A DNA stretch of 64,000 nt from Blastococcus sp. CT_GayMR19 (GCF_004570385.1 NZ_SPQL01000002.1:62001-126000), one strand, 5' to 3'. Counted from the stretch's first letter, positions 9,952 to 18,775 are shown. Numbers and translations are program-made. The notes: a model not told the origin generated them from the sequence alone.

Positions 9952-10767
9952 CTACCGCGCCACCCGGCCGCCGGCCGTCGCGCCGCGAAGCCGCTGGCCA
10001 GGCGTGGCCCAGACGTCGGCGAGGGTCACGGTGCGCAGCTCCCGCTCGGCGATCAGGTCCAGCAGCTCGCCGTACACGGTGGTGACGGGTGGGTGGTTGG
10101 CGTGGCCGACGACGATCGACCGCGCGACGAACCACTCCCGCGCCGACGCCAGGAGCTCGTCCGGGCCGAGGACACGGGCGTCCCCGAGGGTGCCGTTCCA
10201 CATCGCGATGGTGGGGTGGCCCTCGTCGGCGGCGATCCGGTCGGTGCGCTCGTCCCTCGCGCCGAACGGCGGGCGGAAGAACGGGCTGTCGGTGACGCCG
10301 AATGTGCTGTGGAGGAAGTCGCGGTTCCGGCCGATCTCCTCGGCGACCTCGCGGTCGCCGAGCCCGGTCAGGTCGGGGTGGGACCAGGTGTGGTTGCCCA
10401 TGGCGACCTGGCCGGACTCGACGAGCGGCCGCAGCACCGCGGCGTTGTCCGCCCACGAGCGGTAGCGGCCGTTGGGGAAGAACGTCAGCCTGATCCCGGT
10501 CTCCACGGCGAGCGCGGCGAACGCGGCGACGACCTCTGAGCTGGTGCCGTCGTCGATGGTCAGTGCCAGCGAGTTCCCGGTGCCCGGAAGCGCATCGACC
10601 ACGCCGGTCGGAGGCCGTGCGACCGCTGGGTACGGAGCTCCCGTGGCGGCCGGCGCGAGGACCCGGGGCGGGGTCGCGTCGGGATCGCCCAGCTCGCTCG
10701 CGCCCCGGGCGACAGAGGCTCCGGCCAGCCCCGCGGCGAGCACGAGGAGGAAGCGCCGGCGGTCCAT
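9952..10767 (-). CDS. Exported polysaccharide deacetylase (NodB-type)
   Basis: A carbohydrate esterase family 4 type N- or O-deacetylase acting on a cell-surface glycan. The 271-residue protein starts MDRRRFLLVLAAGLAGASVA, a signal peptide with a Tat-like arginine cluster. The NodB domain follows: LALTIDDGTS (metal/catalytic Asp), GNHTWSHPDL (His ligands), FFRPPFGARD and a late VVGHANHPP. Peptidoglycan or exopolysaccharide is the likely substrate but cannot be distinguished here. It is transcribed away from the subtilase gene across a 325-bp gap. Confidence 0.88.
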   Translation of the reverse strand: MDRRRFLLVLAAGLAGASVARGASELGDPDATPPRVLAPAATGAPYPAVARPPTGVVDALPGTGNSLALTIDDGTSSEVVAAFAALAVETGIRLTFFPNGRYRSWADNAAVLRPLVESGQVAMGNHTWSHPDLTGLGDREVAEEIGRNRDFLHSTFGVTDSPFFRPPFGARDERTDRIAADEGHPTIAMWNGTLGDARVLGPDELLASAREWFVARSIVVGHANHPPVTTVYGELLDLIAERELRTVTLADVWATPGQRLRGATAGGRVAR

Positions 10768-11092
10768 GGCCGGAAGCTAGGGCGGTCCGCGGGGCCGCTC
10801 GGGGAGCCACACCCTGCGACGCGCCGGACCTCGCCTCCCGTGGCCGATCGGTTACGCCTTGTAGTGCTAGTACCTCCGCTGAGCGTCGCCGTCGTCACGG
10901 ACCGTCATATCTTCACCCGTCCGCGGGACACGGCACGCTCACTGGGCCCTTCTGAGGCCCCTCCCCCCTCGGGGTGAAGTACATGGGCCTTCGGGTCCAG
11001 ACCCTCTCCTGTTCCTCACACTCTGTGTCGATCCAGTCACCGTCAAAGGCACACGGACGTGCCCCGCACGACACAGGGAAGTGCAGGCCTAC
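10768..11092 (+). promoter_or_regulatory. Divergent intergenic region and structured leader of the subtilase operon
   Basis: No gene is supported in this 325-bp gap between the deacetylase (minus) and the subtilase (plus). It is less GC-rich than its surroundings around 10850-10915. Two hairpins could form in the plus-strand RNA: GGGCC/GGCCC at 10944-10960 with a 7-nt loop, and GGGCC-TTCG-GGTCC at 10985-10998, which has a stable UUCG tetraloop closed by a C-G pair. They lie 95-150 nt before the start codon and may be a 5' leader. No known riboswitch consensus was recognised, and no clear -10/-35 pair. Confidence 0.4.
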
Positions 11093-12967
11093 ATGAAGAA
11101 CAGCCTCGCGGGGGTCTCCTCCGCGTCCACGCCCGGATACGGGGTGACCTGGGGCGGACCGCCTCGGGCAGCCGGCCGGGCACTCACCGTCTTCGCCGCG
11201 GCGGCAGTCGTCGCCGGCATGGCGGGACCGGCGGCTGCCGCTGCCGCGCCGGCCTCCTCGGCCGACTCGGTGTCGGTCATCGTCCGCGAGACCCCGGGGT
11301 CCGGCAACGGCCCCGAGCGGGCCGTCGTGGCCCTGGGCGGCACCGTCGAGCAGCAGCTCGGCATCATCGGCGGCTTCGAGGCGACCCTCCCGGCCGACCG
11401 CCTGGGCGTCCTGCGCTACGCGCCGGGTGTCCTCGAGGTCGTCGAGAACGCCTCGGTGACGCTCACCAGCACCGAGGTCGACAACCAGGTCGGGCTCAAC
11501 GGTTCGCTGCAGCGGGTCACGCACGAGATGACCGGCGCCGCCTCCATGTGGGACGCCGGCTTCACCGGCGCCGGCGTGGACGTCGCGCTGATCGACTCGG
11601 GTGTCGTCACGGTCGACGGTCTGGCGACCGCCGGCAAGGTCGTGCACGGCCCGGACATGTCGTTCGAGGGTGTCGCCTGCGACAGCTCGGGCTGCAAGGC
11701 GAGCCCCGTCGCGACGCTGGACACCTACGGGCACGGCACGCACCTGGCGGGCATCATCGCCGGGCGCGACAGTGCAGCTCCCGGCACCGTGAACAGCGCG
11801 TCGTCGGGCGACTTCGTCGGCATCGCGCCGGACGCCCGGGTCGTCAGCATCAAGGTCGCTGACGCCGAGGGCCGTACCGACGTCTCGCAGGCGATCGCCG
11901 CGATCGAGTGGGTGATCCAGAACAAGAACGCCAACGGGCTGAACATCCGCGTGCTGAACATGTCGTTCGGCACCGACGGTGTCCAGCGCTACCAGCTGGA
12001 CCCGCTGGCGTTCGCCGCCGAGCAGGCGTGGCACCAGGGCATCGTGGTCGTCGTGGCCGCCGGCAACACCGGCTACGGCAGCGCGAAGCTCAACAACCCC
12101 GCCTACGACCCGTACGTGATCGCCGTCGGCGGTTCCGACGGCGTGGGCACGGCGACGACGGACGACGACATCGTCCCGTCCTGGTCGACCAGTGGTGACG
12201 GCACGCGCAACCCCGACGTCGTCGCCCCGGGCCAGTCCGTGGTCAGCCTGCGGGTGCCGAACTCGCACCTGGACGCGGCCTACCCGGGTGCCCGTACCGG
12301 GGAGCGGTTCTTCCGCGGCAGCGGCACGTCGCAGTCCGCGGCGGTCGTCTCCGGCGCTGCGGCCCTGCTCCTCGAGCAGCGGCCGGAGCTCACCCCGGAC
12401 CAGGTCAAGGCGCTGCTGATGGGTTCCGCGCGTTCGCTGCCGAACGCCGACGCCCGCGCCCAGGGCAGCGGTCTGATCGACATGGTGGCGGCCAGTGCCG
12501 CAGCCACGCCGACCGCCGTGCAGACCTGGGAGCGGTCGACCGGTGCCGGTTCGCTGGACAAGTCGCGCGGTACCGCGATCGTCAAGCACAACGGCAAGGA
12601 GCTCCGCGGCGAGACCGACTTCACCGGCAACAAGTGGGACGCCGCGAAGTTCAGCAAGAAGTTCGCCAAGGCGCTCGACAAGGCTGCCGCCGGGAAGGGC
12701 CCGCTCAAGAACGTGGACCTGAACGGCCTGTCCTGGAACGGCCTGAGCTGGAACGGGCTCTCCTGGAACGGCCTGAGCTGGAACGGGCTCTCCTGGAACG
12801 GCCTGTCCTGGAACGGCCTGAGCTGGAACGGGCTCTCCTGGAACGGACTGTCCTGGAACGGCCTGAGCTGGAACGGGCTCTCCTGGAACGGCCTGAGCTG
12901 GAACGGACTGTCCTGGAACGGCCTGAGCTGGAACGGGCTGTCCTGGAACGGTCTGGCGTGGGGCTGA
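11093..12967 (+). CDS. Secreted S8 (subtilisin-like) serine protease with NGLSW-repeat tail
   Basis: An exported subtilase of 624 residues. The signal peptide has a hydrophobic core (ALTVFAAAAVVAGMAG) and ends near AAAAAPASS. A propeptide-like region follows, then the S8 catalytic domain with Asp168 (VALIDSG), His214 (YGHGTHLAG), the oxyanion Asn in VVAAGNTG and Ser413 (GSGTSQSAA). After a basic linker (KFSKKFAKALDKAAAGKG) the protein ends in 15 NGLSW units, one NGLAW and a final Gly. The start is set at ATG 11093 rather than GTG 11081, because an AGG lies 5 nt before it and MKN begins a normal signal peptide. The GGDEF-EAL gene starts 4 bp after the stop. The tail may anchor or assemble the enzyme at the cell surface; its role is unknown. 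Confidence 0.93.
   Translation: MKNSLAGVSSASTPGYGVTWGGPPRAAGRALTVFAAAAVVAGMAGPAAAAAAPASSADSVSVIVRETPGSGNGPERAVVALGGTVEQQLGIIGGFEATLPADRLGVLRYAPGVLEVVENASVTLTSTEVDNQVGLNGSLQRVTHEMTGAASMWDAGFTGAGVDVALIDSGVVTVDGLATAGKVVHGPDMSFEGVACDSSGCKASPVATLDTYGHGTHLAGIIAGRDSAAPGTVNSASSGDFVGIAPDARVVSIKVADAEGRTDVSQAIAAIEWVIQNKNANGLNIRVLNMSFGTDGVQRYQLDPLAFAAEQAWHQGIVVVVAAGNTGYGSAKLNNPAYDPYVIAVGGSDGVGTATTDDDIVPSWSTSGDGTRNPDVVAPGQSVVSLRVPNSHLDAAYPGARTGERFFRGSGTSQSAAVVSGAAALLLEQRPELTPDQVKALLMGSARSLPNADARAQGSGLIDMVAASAAATPTAVQTWERSTGAGSLDKSRGTAIVKHNGKELRGETDFTGNKWDAAKFSKKFAKALDKAAAGKGPLKNVDLNGLSWNGLSWNGLSWNGLSWNGLSWNGLSWNGLSWNGLSWNGLSWNGLSWNGLSWNGLSWNGLSWNGLSWNGLSWNGLAWG
12722..12964 (+). repeat. 15-nt tandem repeat encoding the NGLSW tail
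   Basis: Sixteen in-frame units of 15 nt (plus a terminal Gly codon) encode 15 NGLSW and one NGLAW. Asn and Trp codons are constant (AAC, TGG). The Ser codon alternates between TCC and AGC and the Leu codon between CTG and CTC, giving an irregular two-unit (30-nt) pattern. TCC and AGC cannot interconvert by one silent change, so the array probably grew by duplicating a mixed unit while the peptide was held constant. Confidence 0.95.
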
Positions 12968-12971
12968 TCCC

Positions 12972-15587
12972 ATGACGACGACGATGACGGACGGCGGCGC
13001 TGCCGCCCCCCGGCGCTTCTCTCTGGGCGTGCCCCAGAAGATCGCGCTGCTCACGGGGGGGATCGCCGCGACTGCGGTGACCCTGTTCGTCATCGTCGTC
13101 GCGCCGCTTCCCGCGGCGCCCACGGCCCTGAACCTGCCGTGGGTGCTGTGGGCGGTGGCCTTCGCGGCCAGCGAAGTGCTGATCGTGCACGTGCAGTGGA
13201 AGCGCGAGTCGCACACCTTCTCGCTCAGCGACCTCGTCCTGGCCGCCGGCCTCGCGCTCGCCCTCCCGTGGCACCTCGTGCTGGCGCAGCTGGCCGGGAC
13301 CACGCTGATCCTGGTCTTCTACCGCCGCCAGCGGGGCCTGAAGCTGGCCTTCAACACCGTGCAGTTCGCGCTGTCCGCCACCATGGCGGTGCTCACGTTC
13401 TCGGCCGTCAGCTCGGTGCTGGGCCAGCAGTGGGCCTTCGCCGGACAGCTGCTGGCCATCGCCGTCGCCACCATGACGGCCTCGGCCGCCATCTTCGCCG
13501 TCATGACCCTCTCGACGGGGCATGCCGACATGCAGCCCCTGATCGGGATGCTCGGCTTCTCCCTGCCGTTCACCGTCGGCGCCGGCGCCGTCGGCGTGGT
13601 GATCGCCCGCACCTCCGCGGACGACCCGGCGGCCCTCGTGCTGCTGATGATCCCGACCCTCCTGATCATCGCGGCCTACCGCGCCTACACACGGGCCCGC
13701 GAGCAGCAGGAGAACCTCAAGCTGCTGCACGAGGTCACCTCGCTGCTGCACGGCGGCGACGTCGAGGCCGCCCTCGGGGACTTCCTCTCCTCCGCCCGCA
13801 CCGCCTTCCACGCCGAGGTGGCCGAACTGGTGCTGGTCAGCAGCGCCGGCACCGGTGGGATGACCGTCAGCCGGAGCCAGGAGGGCGACGACCCGGTCGT
13901 CATGTCGCCGGCCGTGGACGACCTCGAGCGGCAGCGGCTGCTGCGCCTGGCGACGACGCAGGGCTCGCTGATCACCCGCGCCGGCGGCGGCCGTGGCGGT
14001 CTGCTCGACGGCTACGCCGCCGAGCGCGGCGTGAAGGACGCCATGGTCGCCGCGCTGCGCACGGAGGACCGGGTGCACGGCGTGCTGCTGGTCGCCGGCC
14101 GGATGGGGGCGGGTACCACCTTCAACGGCAGCGACCTAGCCCTGCTCGAGACCTTCGGCCGGCACGTGGCCACCTCGCTCGAGCGCGGCCGGCTCGAGGA
14201 GACGCTGCGCCAGGTCACCGACCTCAAGGAGCAGCTCCGCCACCAGACGCTGCACGACGCGCTGACCGGGCTGCCCAACCGCACCCTGTTCCTCGACCGC
14301 GCCCGCCAGGCGGTCGAGGTGGCGGCGCGGACGCACGCCTGGCCCGCCGTCCTCTACCTGGACCTCGACGGCTTCAAGCCGGTCAACGACGAGTACGGCC
14401 ACGACGTCGGCGACGCCGTGCTGCGCACCATCGCCATCCGGCTGCGCGGCTGCCTGCGCCCGGCCGACACCGCGGCCCGGCTCGGGGGTGACGAGTTCGC
14501 CGTCCTGCTCGGTGGCCCGCTCGACCAGCAGGGGATCACCCGCGTCGTCGACCGGATCCAGGCGCAGTTCGACGTCCCCGTGGACCTCGGCAACGGCCAT
14601 GTCGCCAAGATCGGCGCCAGCATCGGCATCGCCGTCGGCAGCTTCGACACCGAGAACGCCGACAAGCTCATCCGGCAGTCCGACATCGCCATGTACTCCG
14701 CCAAGCGCAGCGGCGGCGGCGCGAGCTACTACGAGCCGGGCATGGGTGACCCCACGTCCGCGCGCGAGGAGCAGATCGCCACCCTCAACCGTGCGATCCG
14801 CGAGGGCGAGCTCTTCACGGTCTACCAGCCGCTGATCAACCTGCGCACCGGCCGGCCCACCGGCGCCGAGGCCCTGGTGCGCTGGCAGCACCCGGACGAC
14901 GGTGTCGTCGGTCCCGACGCGTTCATCGGGCTCGCCGAGGAGACCGGTCTGATCGTCGAGATCGGCACCCAGGTGCTCCGCGAGGCCTGCCGTCAGGCGG
15001 CCCGCTGGGCCGAGGCCGACCCGAGCCAGCCCCTCACCATCACGGTCAACCTCTCGGCGCGGCAGCTGTCCGACCCCGCCATCGTCGGCACGGTCACCGA
15101 GGCGCTGGCCGACGCCGGGCTCGATGCGAAGCGCCTGGTCCTGGAGATCACCGAGACGGTCCTCATGCAGGACCGCGAGGCGGCGGCCGCCACCCTCTGG
15201 CAGCTCAAGGCTCTCGGCATCCGCATCGCCATCGACGACTTCGGCACCGGCTACTCCTCGCTGGCCTACCTGCGCCGGTTCCCGATCGACATGCTCAAGA
15301 TCGCCCGTGAGTTCGTCGACGGCCTCGGCCGCGACGAGCACGACGACGTGATCACGCGCGCGATCGTGGAGCTGGCCAGCACGCTGGGCCTGCTGACCGT
15401 CGCGGAGGGCATCGAGACCCACGACCAGCAGACCATCGTCACGGCGCTGGGCTGCGACCTCGGCCAGGGCTACCTGTTCTCGGTGCCGGTCGACGCCGAG
15501 GCCGCGTTCGCCGTGCTGACCGCCACCCCGCTGGCGGTTCCGCAGCCCCGTCCGGGCGAGGGCCCGCGGCTGTACAGCGTCGGCTGA
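12972..15587 (+). CDS. Membrane-bound diguanylate cyclase/phosphodiesterase (GGDEF-EAL)
   Basis: Makes and/or degrades cyclic di-GMP at the membrane. The 871-residue protein has about seven or eight N-terminal helices (residues 20-225), a GAF-like region (about 255-410), a GGDEF domain with intact GGDEF at 505-509 and an RPAD sequence at the inhibitory RxxD position (496-499), and an EAL domain with EAL at 633-635 and DDFGTGYSS from Asp755. Both catalytic domains look intact, so the net activity cannot be predicted. It begins 4 bp after the subtilase stop and is almost certainly co-transcribed with it, which suggests c-di-GMP signalling linked to a surface or secreted function. Confidence 0.95.
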   Translation: MTTTMTDGGAAAPRRFSLGVPQKIALLTGGIAATAVTLFVIVVAPLPAAPTALNLPWVLWAVAFAASEVLIVHVQWKRESHTFSLSDLVLAAGLALALPWHLVLAQLAGTTLILVFYRRQRGLKLAFNTVQFALSATMAVLTFSAVSSVLGQQWAFAGQLLAIAVATMTASAAIFAVMTLSTGHADMQPLIGMLGFSLPFTVGAGAVGVVIARTSADDPAALVLLMIPTLLIIAAYRAYTRAREQQENLKLLHEVTSLLHGGDVEAALGDFLSSARTAFHAEVAELVLVSSAGTGGMTVSRSQEGDDPVVMSPAVDDLERQRLLRLATTQGSLITRAGGGRGGLLDGYAAERGVKDAMVAALRTEDRVHGVLLVAGRMGAGTTFNGSDLALLETFGRHVATSLERGRLEETLRQVTDLKEQLRHQTLHDALTGLPNRTLFLDRARQAVEVAARTHAWPAVLYLDLDGFKPVNDEYGHDVGDAVLRTIAIRLRGCLRPADTAARLGGDEFAVLLGGPLDQQGITRVVDRIQAQFDVPVDLGNGHVAKIGASIGIAVGSFDTENADKLIRQSDIAMYSAKRSGGGASYYEPGMGDPTSAREEQIATLNRAIREGELFTVYQPLINLRTGRPTGAEALVRWQHPDDGVVGPDAFIGLAEETGLIVEIGTQVLREACRQAARWAEADPSQPLTITVNLSARQLSDPAIVGTVTEALADAGLDAKRLVLEITETVLMQDREAAAATLWQLKALGIRIAIDDFGTGYSSLAYLRRFPIDMLKIAREFVDGLGRDEHDDVITRAIVELASTLGLLTVAEGIETHDQQTIVTALGCDLGQGYLFSVPVDAEAAFAVLTATPLAVPQPRPGEGPRLYSVG

Positions 15588-15599
15588 AGCGGCTGCCGC

Positions 15600-16127
15600 T
15601 CAGCCGAGCGGCACCAGCCCGGCGTCCTCGATCAGGCGCGCCTGCTCGCGGCACCACGGCGACCAGGCGTCCCCCTCGGTCTCCTGGCGCTCGCGGAAGG
15701 CCGCCCAGTCCAGCAGCTGCCACTCCCCCACCTCGCTGGGCTCCGGCTCCGGCGTGCCGGTGAACCGGCCCAGGTAGACCGGGCAGATCTCGTTCTCCAC
15801 GACGCCGCGGAACTCCGCCCGGTAGCGGTACCCGGGCAGGGCCGGACGGACGTCGGACACCTCGAGGCCGAGCTCGAACCCAGCGCGCCGGGCGATCGCG
15901 GCGGCGTCGTCCTCGTCGGGGCCGGGATGGCCGCACACCGTGTTCGTCCACATGCCCGGGAACGTCGCCTTGCCGGCGGCCCGCCGGGTGATCAGCAGGC
16001 GGCCGGCGTCGTCGAAGAGGTACGCGGAGAAGGCCCGGTGCAGCGGGGTCTCCCCGTGGTGCACCTGCGACTTGGGCATCGTGCCGAGGGCGGCACCGTC
16101 GTCGTCCACGAGCACGATCAACTCCAT
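15600..16127 (-). CDS. idi: Isopentenyl-diphosphate delta-isomerase, type I
   Basis: Interconverts isopentenyl and dimethylallyl diphosphate for isoprenoid synthesis. The 175-residue Nudix-fold protein has the TNTVCGHPGPDE block with the catalytic Cys, HRAFSAYLFD, and VENEICPVYLGR carrying the catalytic Glu region. The ATG at 16127 is chosen; the longer frame upstream is antisense to an alpha/beta hydrolase. It converges with the GGDEF-EAL gene 12 bp away and has no isoprenoid genes around it. Confidence 0.93.
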   Translation of the reverse strand: MELIVLVDDDGAALGTMPKSQVHHGETPLHRAFSAYLFDDAGRLLITRRAAGKATFPGMWTNTVCGHPGPDEDDAAAIARRAGFELGLEVSDVRPALPGYRYRAEFRGVVENEICPVYLGRFTGTPEPEPSEVGEWQLLDWAAFRERQETEGDAWSPWCREQARLIEDAGLVPLG

Positions 16128-16316
16128 ACCTGATTGTCTCCCTACCGGTCGACGACCGCGGCCAGCGGGCGTCCCCCGCTGCGCTGAGCCCTTCCCGGCC
16201 CTCCTCAGGGAGGCCTCCGGCCGCCCTTCGTCGAGCCGCCTCGCGGGGCGGCTGCGTGCCACTCCTCGCGGGATCCTCCGGCCCCCGCTCGTCGTGGCAC
16301 TGGCAGCATCTGCCAC

Positions 16317-17147
16317 GTGGACAGCTTCCGACGCGACGGTCTCACCTTCGACGTCCGTGACGCGGGACCGCCGGACGGCGAGCCCGTCGTCCTCCTGCAC
16401 GGGTTCCCGCAGGACTCGTCCGCGTGGGACGCGGTGAGCCCCCAGCTCCACCAGCACGGGCTGCGCACCCTCGCGCCCGACCAGCGCGGCTACTCCCCGA
16501 TGGCCCGGCCGCGCGGCCGGAAGCAGTACACGATCCGCGAGACGGCCGCCGACGTCCTGGCCCTGCTGGACGCCGCCGGGCTGGAGCGCGCCCACGTCGT
16601 CGGCCACGACTGGGGCGGCATGGTGGCGTGGGGCCTCGGCGCCTGGCATCCGGACCGGGTGCGCACGCTGACGGTGCTCTCGGTGCCGCACCCGGCCGCG
16701 ATGGCCAAGGCCATGGTCACCAGCGATCAGGCCCTCCGGTCGTACTACATGGGCCTGTTCCAGCTGCCGCTCCTCCCGGAGCGCCTCCTGCTGGCCCAGG
16801 GTGGGAAGGCCCTGCGCGGGACGCTGCGCAGCGGCGGCCTCTCGCGTGAGACCGCCGCGCACTACGTCGCCCGGATGCAGGAGCCGGGCGCGCTCACCGC
16901 CGCGCTCGGCTGGTACCGCGCACTGCCTTTCGGCGCCCGCGACGGGATCGGCACGGTCCGGGTGCCGACGCTGCACGTGTGGAGCACCGACGACGCCTTC
17001 CTCGGGCGCGCCGCGATCGAGGCGACGTCGCGGTTCGTCGACGCCCCGTACCGGCTCGAGATCCTGGACGGCGTCTCCCACTGGATCCCCGAGCTGGCCG
17101 CCGACCGCGTCGCCGAGCTGATCACCGCCCACGTCCGCACCGCCTGA
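16317..17147 (+). CDS. Alpha/beta hydrolase, epoxide-hydrolase-like
   Basis: A 276-residue alpha/beta hydrolase. HGFPQDSSAW supplies the oxyanion-type HGxP motif and GHDWGG gives an Asp nucleophile, as in epoxide hydrolases and haloalkane dehalogenases. The late WSTDDAFLG (acid) and GVSHWIPELA (His) complete the triad. Epoxide hydrolysis is the best guess; a dehalogenase or another hydrolase is possible. The start is GTG 16317. An MFS transporter follows after 40 bp on the same strand. Confidence 0.88.
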   Translation: MDSFRRDGLTFDVRDAGPPDGEPVVLLHGFPQDSSAWDAVSPQLHQHGLRTLAPDQRGYSPMARPRGRKQYTIRETAADVLALLDAAGLERAHVVGHDWGGMVAWGLGAWHPDRVRTLTVLSVPHPAAMAKAMVTSDQALRSYYMGLFQLPLLPERLLLAQGGKALRGTLRSGGLSRETAAHYVARMQEPGALTAALGWYRALPFGARDGIGTVRVPTLHVWSTDDAFLGRAAIEATSRFVDAPYRLEILDGVSHWIPELAADRVAELITAHVRTA

Positions 17148-17187
17148 GGGTCTGCGACGCGGACCACCGGTTGTCACACTTCTCGCC

Positions 17188-18555
17188 ATGACGGCAACCG
17201 CTCCCCCGCTCACCCGGGCCGAACGGCTCGACCGGCTCCCGTTCACCCGTGAGCACGGCCGGCTGGTCGTGGGCTCGGGGCTGGGCTGGGCGCTCGACGC
17301 CATGGACGTCGGCCTCATCTCCTTCGTCATGGCCTCCCTCCTGGCGCAGGAGCAGTGGGGCATCACCGCCACCGAGCTCTCCTTCATCGGCTCCATCGGC
17401 TTCGTCGGGATGGCGCTCGGCGCGACCCTGGGCGGGCTGCTCGCGGACCGGTTCGGACGGCGCCAGATCTTCGCCGTCACCCTGCTCGTCTTCGGCGTGG
17501 CGACCGGGGCCGCCGCGCTGTCGTGGTCGGTCGGCGCGCTGCTGGTCTTCCGGTTCCTCATCGGCCTGGGCCTGGGGGCCGAGCTGCCGGTGGCCTCGAC
17601 GCTGGTCAGCGAGTTCGCGCCGGCCCGCCTGCGCGGCCGGGTCGTGGTCGGGCTCGAGGCGTTCTGGGCCGTGGGCTGGACGCTGGCCGCGCTGATCGGC
17701 TACCTGGTGGTCCCCGTCAGTGACAGCGGCTGGCGGTGGGCCTTCGCCCTCGGCGCGGCCCCGGCGCTCTACGCCGTCGTCGTCCGCTGGGGGCTGCCCG
17801 AGTCGGTGCGCTTCCTCGAGCTGCGCGGCCGGGTCGAGGAGGCCGAGACCGCCGTGCGGCGCTTCGAGCAGGCGGCCGGCGTCGAGCCCGTGCCCTCGCC
17901 GCTGCCGCAGCCGCAGCGGGTCCCGGGACCGCGGGCGCTGTGGGGGCCGGGCACCCGCGGCCACACCGCGGCGCTCTGGGCGGTCTGGTTCTGCATCAAC
18001 TTCGCCTACTACGGCGCCTTCATCTGGCTGCCCTCGCTGCTGTTCGCGTCGGGCTTCTCGCTGGTGCGGTCGTTCGGCTACACGCTGATCATCACGCTGG
18101 CCCAGCTGCCCGGGTACGCGGTCGCCGCCTACCTGATCGAGAAGTGGGGCCGGCGCCCGACGCTGACGGTCTTCCTCGTCGGGTCCGCCGTCGGGGCGGG
18201 CATGTTCTCCGCCGCCGACGGCGACACCGCGGTGCTCGTCACCGGCATGGTGCTGTCGTTCTTCAACCTGGGCGCCTGGGGAGCGCTCTACGCGGTGACG
18301 CCGGAGGTCTATCCGACCGTGCTGCGGGCGACCGGCGCGGGCGCCGCGGCCGGGTTCGGCCGGATCGCCTCGATCGCCGCGCCGCTCTGCGTCCCGCCGC
18401 TGCTCGAGCTGGGCGGCTCCGGCCTGGTGTTCGGCACGTTCGCGGCCTTCTTCGTGGTCGCCGCGGCCGCCGCCCTCGGCCTTCCCGAGCGGCGCGGTCA
18501 GGCCCTCGAGGACGGTCCTGCCGCAACGGTCCCCAGCGATGCCGTGACCGGCTGA
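17188..18555 (+). CDS. MFS transporter (metabolite:H+ symporter type)
   Basis: A 455-residue, 12-helix major facilitator. The loop motif LADRFGRRQIF after helix 2 and the helix-5 region FLIGLGLGAELPVASTLVSE resemble sugar or aromatic-acid symporters, as does YLIEKWGRRPTL in the second half. It probably imports an organic acid or sugar; the substrate is not known. It lies 40 bp after the epoxide-hydrolase-like gene and may share its transcript. Confidence 0.88.
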   Translation: MTATAPPLTRAERLDRLPFTREHGRLVVGSGLGWALDAMDVGLISFVMASLLAQEQWGITATELSFIGSIGFVGMALGATLGGLLADRFGRRQIFAVTLLVFGVATGAAALSWSVGALLVFRFLIGLGLGAELPVASTLVSEFAPARLRGRVVVGLEAFWAVGWTLAALIGYLVVPVSDSGWRWAFALGAAPALYAVVVRWGLPESVRFLELRGRVEEAETAVRRFEQAAGVEPVPSPLPQPQRVPGPRALWGPGTRGHTAALWAVWFCINFAYYGAFIWLPSLLFASGFSLVRSFGYTLIITLAQLPGYAVAAYLIEKWGRRPTLTVFLVGSAVGAGMFSAADGDTAVLVTGMVLSFFNLGAWGALYAVTPEVYPTVLRATGAGAAAGFGRIASIAAPLCVPPLLELGGSGLVFGTFAAFFVVAAAAALGLPERRGQALEDGPAATVPSDAVTG

Positions 18556-18609
18556 TCCGCACGGGAACGTCTGGTCCGTGCGACGGGCGGCCCGGCACTG
18601 TGCAGGGGC

Positions 18610-18762
18610 ATGAGCCTCCACCCCGCGGGGACGACGGTCTGGGTTCCGGCGCAGCAGCACTACGGCGAGAACACCGGCGACACCCCGAGCCACTCGATCT
18701 TCGTGGAACTCGAGGAGGGCGCGACCGCTCAGGCGGACGGGGTTCGCCTCGGGCCCGGATGA
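18610..18762 (+). pseudogene. Probable cupin C-terminal remnant
   Basis: An open frame of 50 residues that reads like only the last third of a cupin: VWVPAQQHYGENTGDTPSH followed by SIFVELEEG, the usual HxxENxGDxxxxxxxVE block. No upstream cupin strands or metal-binding HxH are present in any frame before it, since the region before is the end of the MFS gene. It is either a decayed fragment or a very short expressed peptide. Confidence 0.45.
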
Positions 18763-18775
18763 TCGGCAGCTCCTC

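Noticed and set aside
10880-11092. c-di-GMP (GEMM) or c-di-AMP (ydaO) riboswitch upstream of the subtilase/GGDEF-EAL operon
   Set aside because: Hairpins exist but the conserved sequence blocks of these riboswitches were not found.
12722-12964. Possible CRISPR array at the 15-nt repeats
   Set aside because: Repeats are contiguous without spacers, in frame, and encode a peptide; no cas gene is present.
10913-13303. Minus-strand open frame antisense to the subtilase, with a PGQPVPAQAV-type repeat
   Set aside because: The repeat is just the antisense reading of the NGLSW codons; the subtilase has a full catalytic domain and the antisense frame has none.
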